Shown: positions 63,680 through 64,000 of the stretch, piece by piece
How positions within the stretch are numbered: the first letter of the stretch is position 1
Layout of the letters: every line of letters begins with the position of its first letter
Assembly: GCA_018139225.1 (NCBI GenBank)
Contig: JAGSNX010000001.1
Coordinates: 1,178,001 to 1,242,000, forward strand
Direction of reading: 5' to 3'
DNA: 64,000 bases
Source: Microvirga sp. SRT01
GTDB taxonomy: Bacteria > Pseudomonadota > Alphaproteobacteria > Sphingomonadales > Sphingomonadaceae
Notes under the pieces: model-generated
The model's input: only the letters and a program-made list of their open reading frames with translations
Told to the model about the DNA's origin: nothing
Database searches by the model: none
Program-made: the position numbers and the translations under genes

Positions 63680-64000
63680 ATGGCCGCTTATACGAACGTC
63701 TATTGGTGGTCCGCCGACGGCGTTCGCCTGCATGCGCGCGATTACGGTGGCGGAGACGATGCCCCGACGGACGGACGCCCTCCCCTGCTGTGCATTCCCG
63801 GGCTGACTCGCAACGCCCGCGACTACAAGGCATTCGCGGAGGCGCATGCCGGCGAATGGCGGGTGATCGCGGTCAGCCTGCGCGGGCGTGGCGAGAGCGG
63901 CTACGCCAAGGACGCGATGAGCTACGTGCCGCTGACGTACATGCAGGATATCGAGGCGCTGCTGGTCGATCAGAAGATCGACCGGTTCGCGCTGGTCGGC
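63680..64000 (+). CDS. Alpha/beta hydrolase, N-terminal part (cut by window edge)
   Basis: About 107 residues visible, open at the right edge. The start ADGVRLHARDYGG and the oxyanion region LLCIPGLTRNARDYKAFAEAHA, then VSLRGRGESGYA, are typical of alpha/beta hydrolases. The sequence ends RFALVG, just before the nucleophile elbow. It is divergent from the SelO-type gene. Substrate cannot be told. Confidence 0.85.
   Translation, partial: MAAYTNVYWWSADGVRLHARDYGGGDDAPTDGRPPLLCIPGLTRNARDYKAFAEAHAGEWRVIAVSLRGRGESGYAKDAMSYVPLTYMQDIEALLVDQKIDRFALVG

Overview
The window looks like chromosomal DNA of a sphingomonad (Alphaproteobacteria, Sphingomonas or a close relative). It is GC-rich and dense. Recognisable proteins of sphingomonad type include an alginate-export-family porin, a PhoK-like alkaline phosphatase, a methionine synthase split into two genes, and an XRE/short-chain-acyl regulator facing isocitrate lyase. 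I see no rRNA, CRISPR array, prophage or insertion sequence. One tRNA is present (Arg, anticodon CCT). Both window edges cut a gene: malic enzyme on the left and an alpha/beta hydrolase on the right.

Layout. 1-6.7 kb is a C4-dicarboxylate module: dctA, a porin and malic enzyme run leftward, and the dctB/dctD two-component pair runs rightward. The DctD-like regulator lacks the sigma-54 contact loop. 6.7-11.7 kb holds tRNA-Arg, an SspB-like ClpXP adaptor, and the histidine genes hisB-(yciI)-hisH-hisA-hisF-(small membrane ORF)-hisE followed by a HIT protein. 11.8-24.6 kb holds an amino-acid permease, a PfkB-family (adenosine) kinase, an EI24 membrane protein with a lipoprotein, an ATP-grasp/alpha-E/transglutaminase-like operon whose transglutaminase lacks its cysteine, a DsbD-type reductase, a PhoK-like phosphatase and a beta-helix protein. 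24.7-30.5 kb is a methionine-cycle operon: an ArsR-methyltransferase fusion regulator, metF, and metH in two parts, with a perfect 20-bp palindrome before the first gene. 30.5-36.5 kb holds small lipoproteins, an aldo/keto reductase, and an EAL protein / sensor kinase / single receiver signalling operon. 36.8-43.3 kb is the outer-membrane assembly pair TamA-TamB. 43.4-48.6 kb has a prepilin peptidase, thiolase, SH3 protein and 2-hydroxyacid dehydrogenase. 48.7-54.5 kb has a glutamine amidotransferase, a nitronate monooxygenase, a GT4 glycosyltransferase with a GH130-type protein, and a frameshifted SDR gene. 54.5-57.6 kb is the glyoxylate-shunt locus (isocitrate lyase and a divergent regulator). 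The rest holds a cell-wall-type protein broken by an early amber codon, a DUF885 peptidase, AstD, and a SelO-type AMPylase.

The genes are mostly housekeeping. Several run in translationally coupled operons with 4-bp ATGA or GTGA overlaps. Two families of short palindromic repeats sit between operons. The most unusual items are proteins that keep their fold but have lost a defining residue or loop (DctD-like, transglutaminase-like, the receiver domain of the sensor kinase), a 17-codon ORF enclosed by hairpins, two lesions (SDR frameshift, amber codon in the cell-wall gene), and palindromes that are probably operators. I did not see a clear defence system, secondary-metabolite cluster or mobile island.
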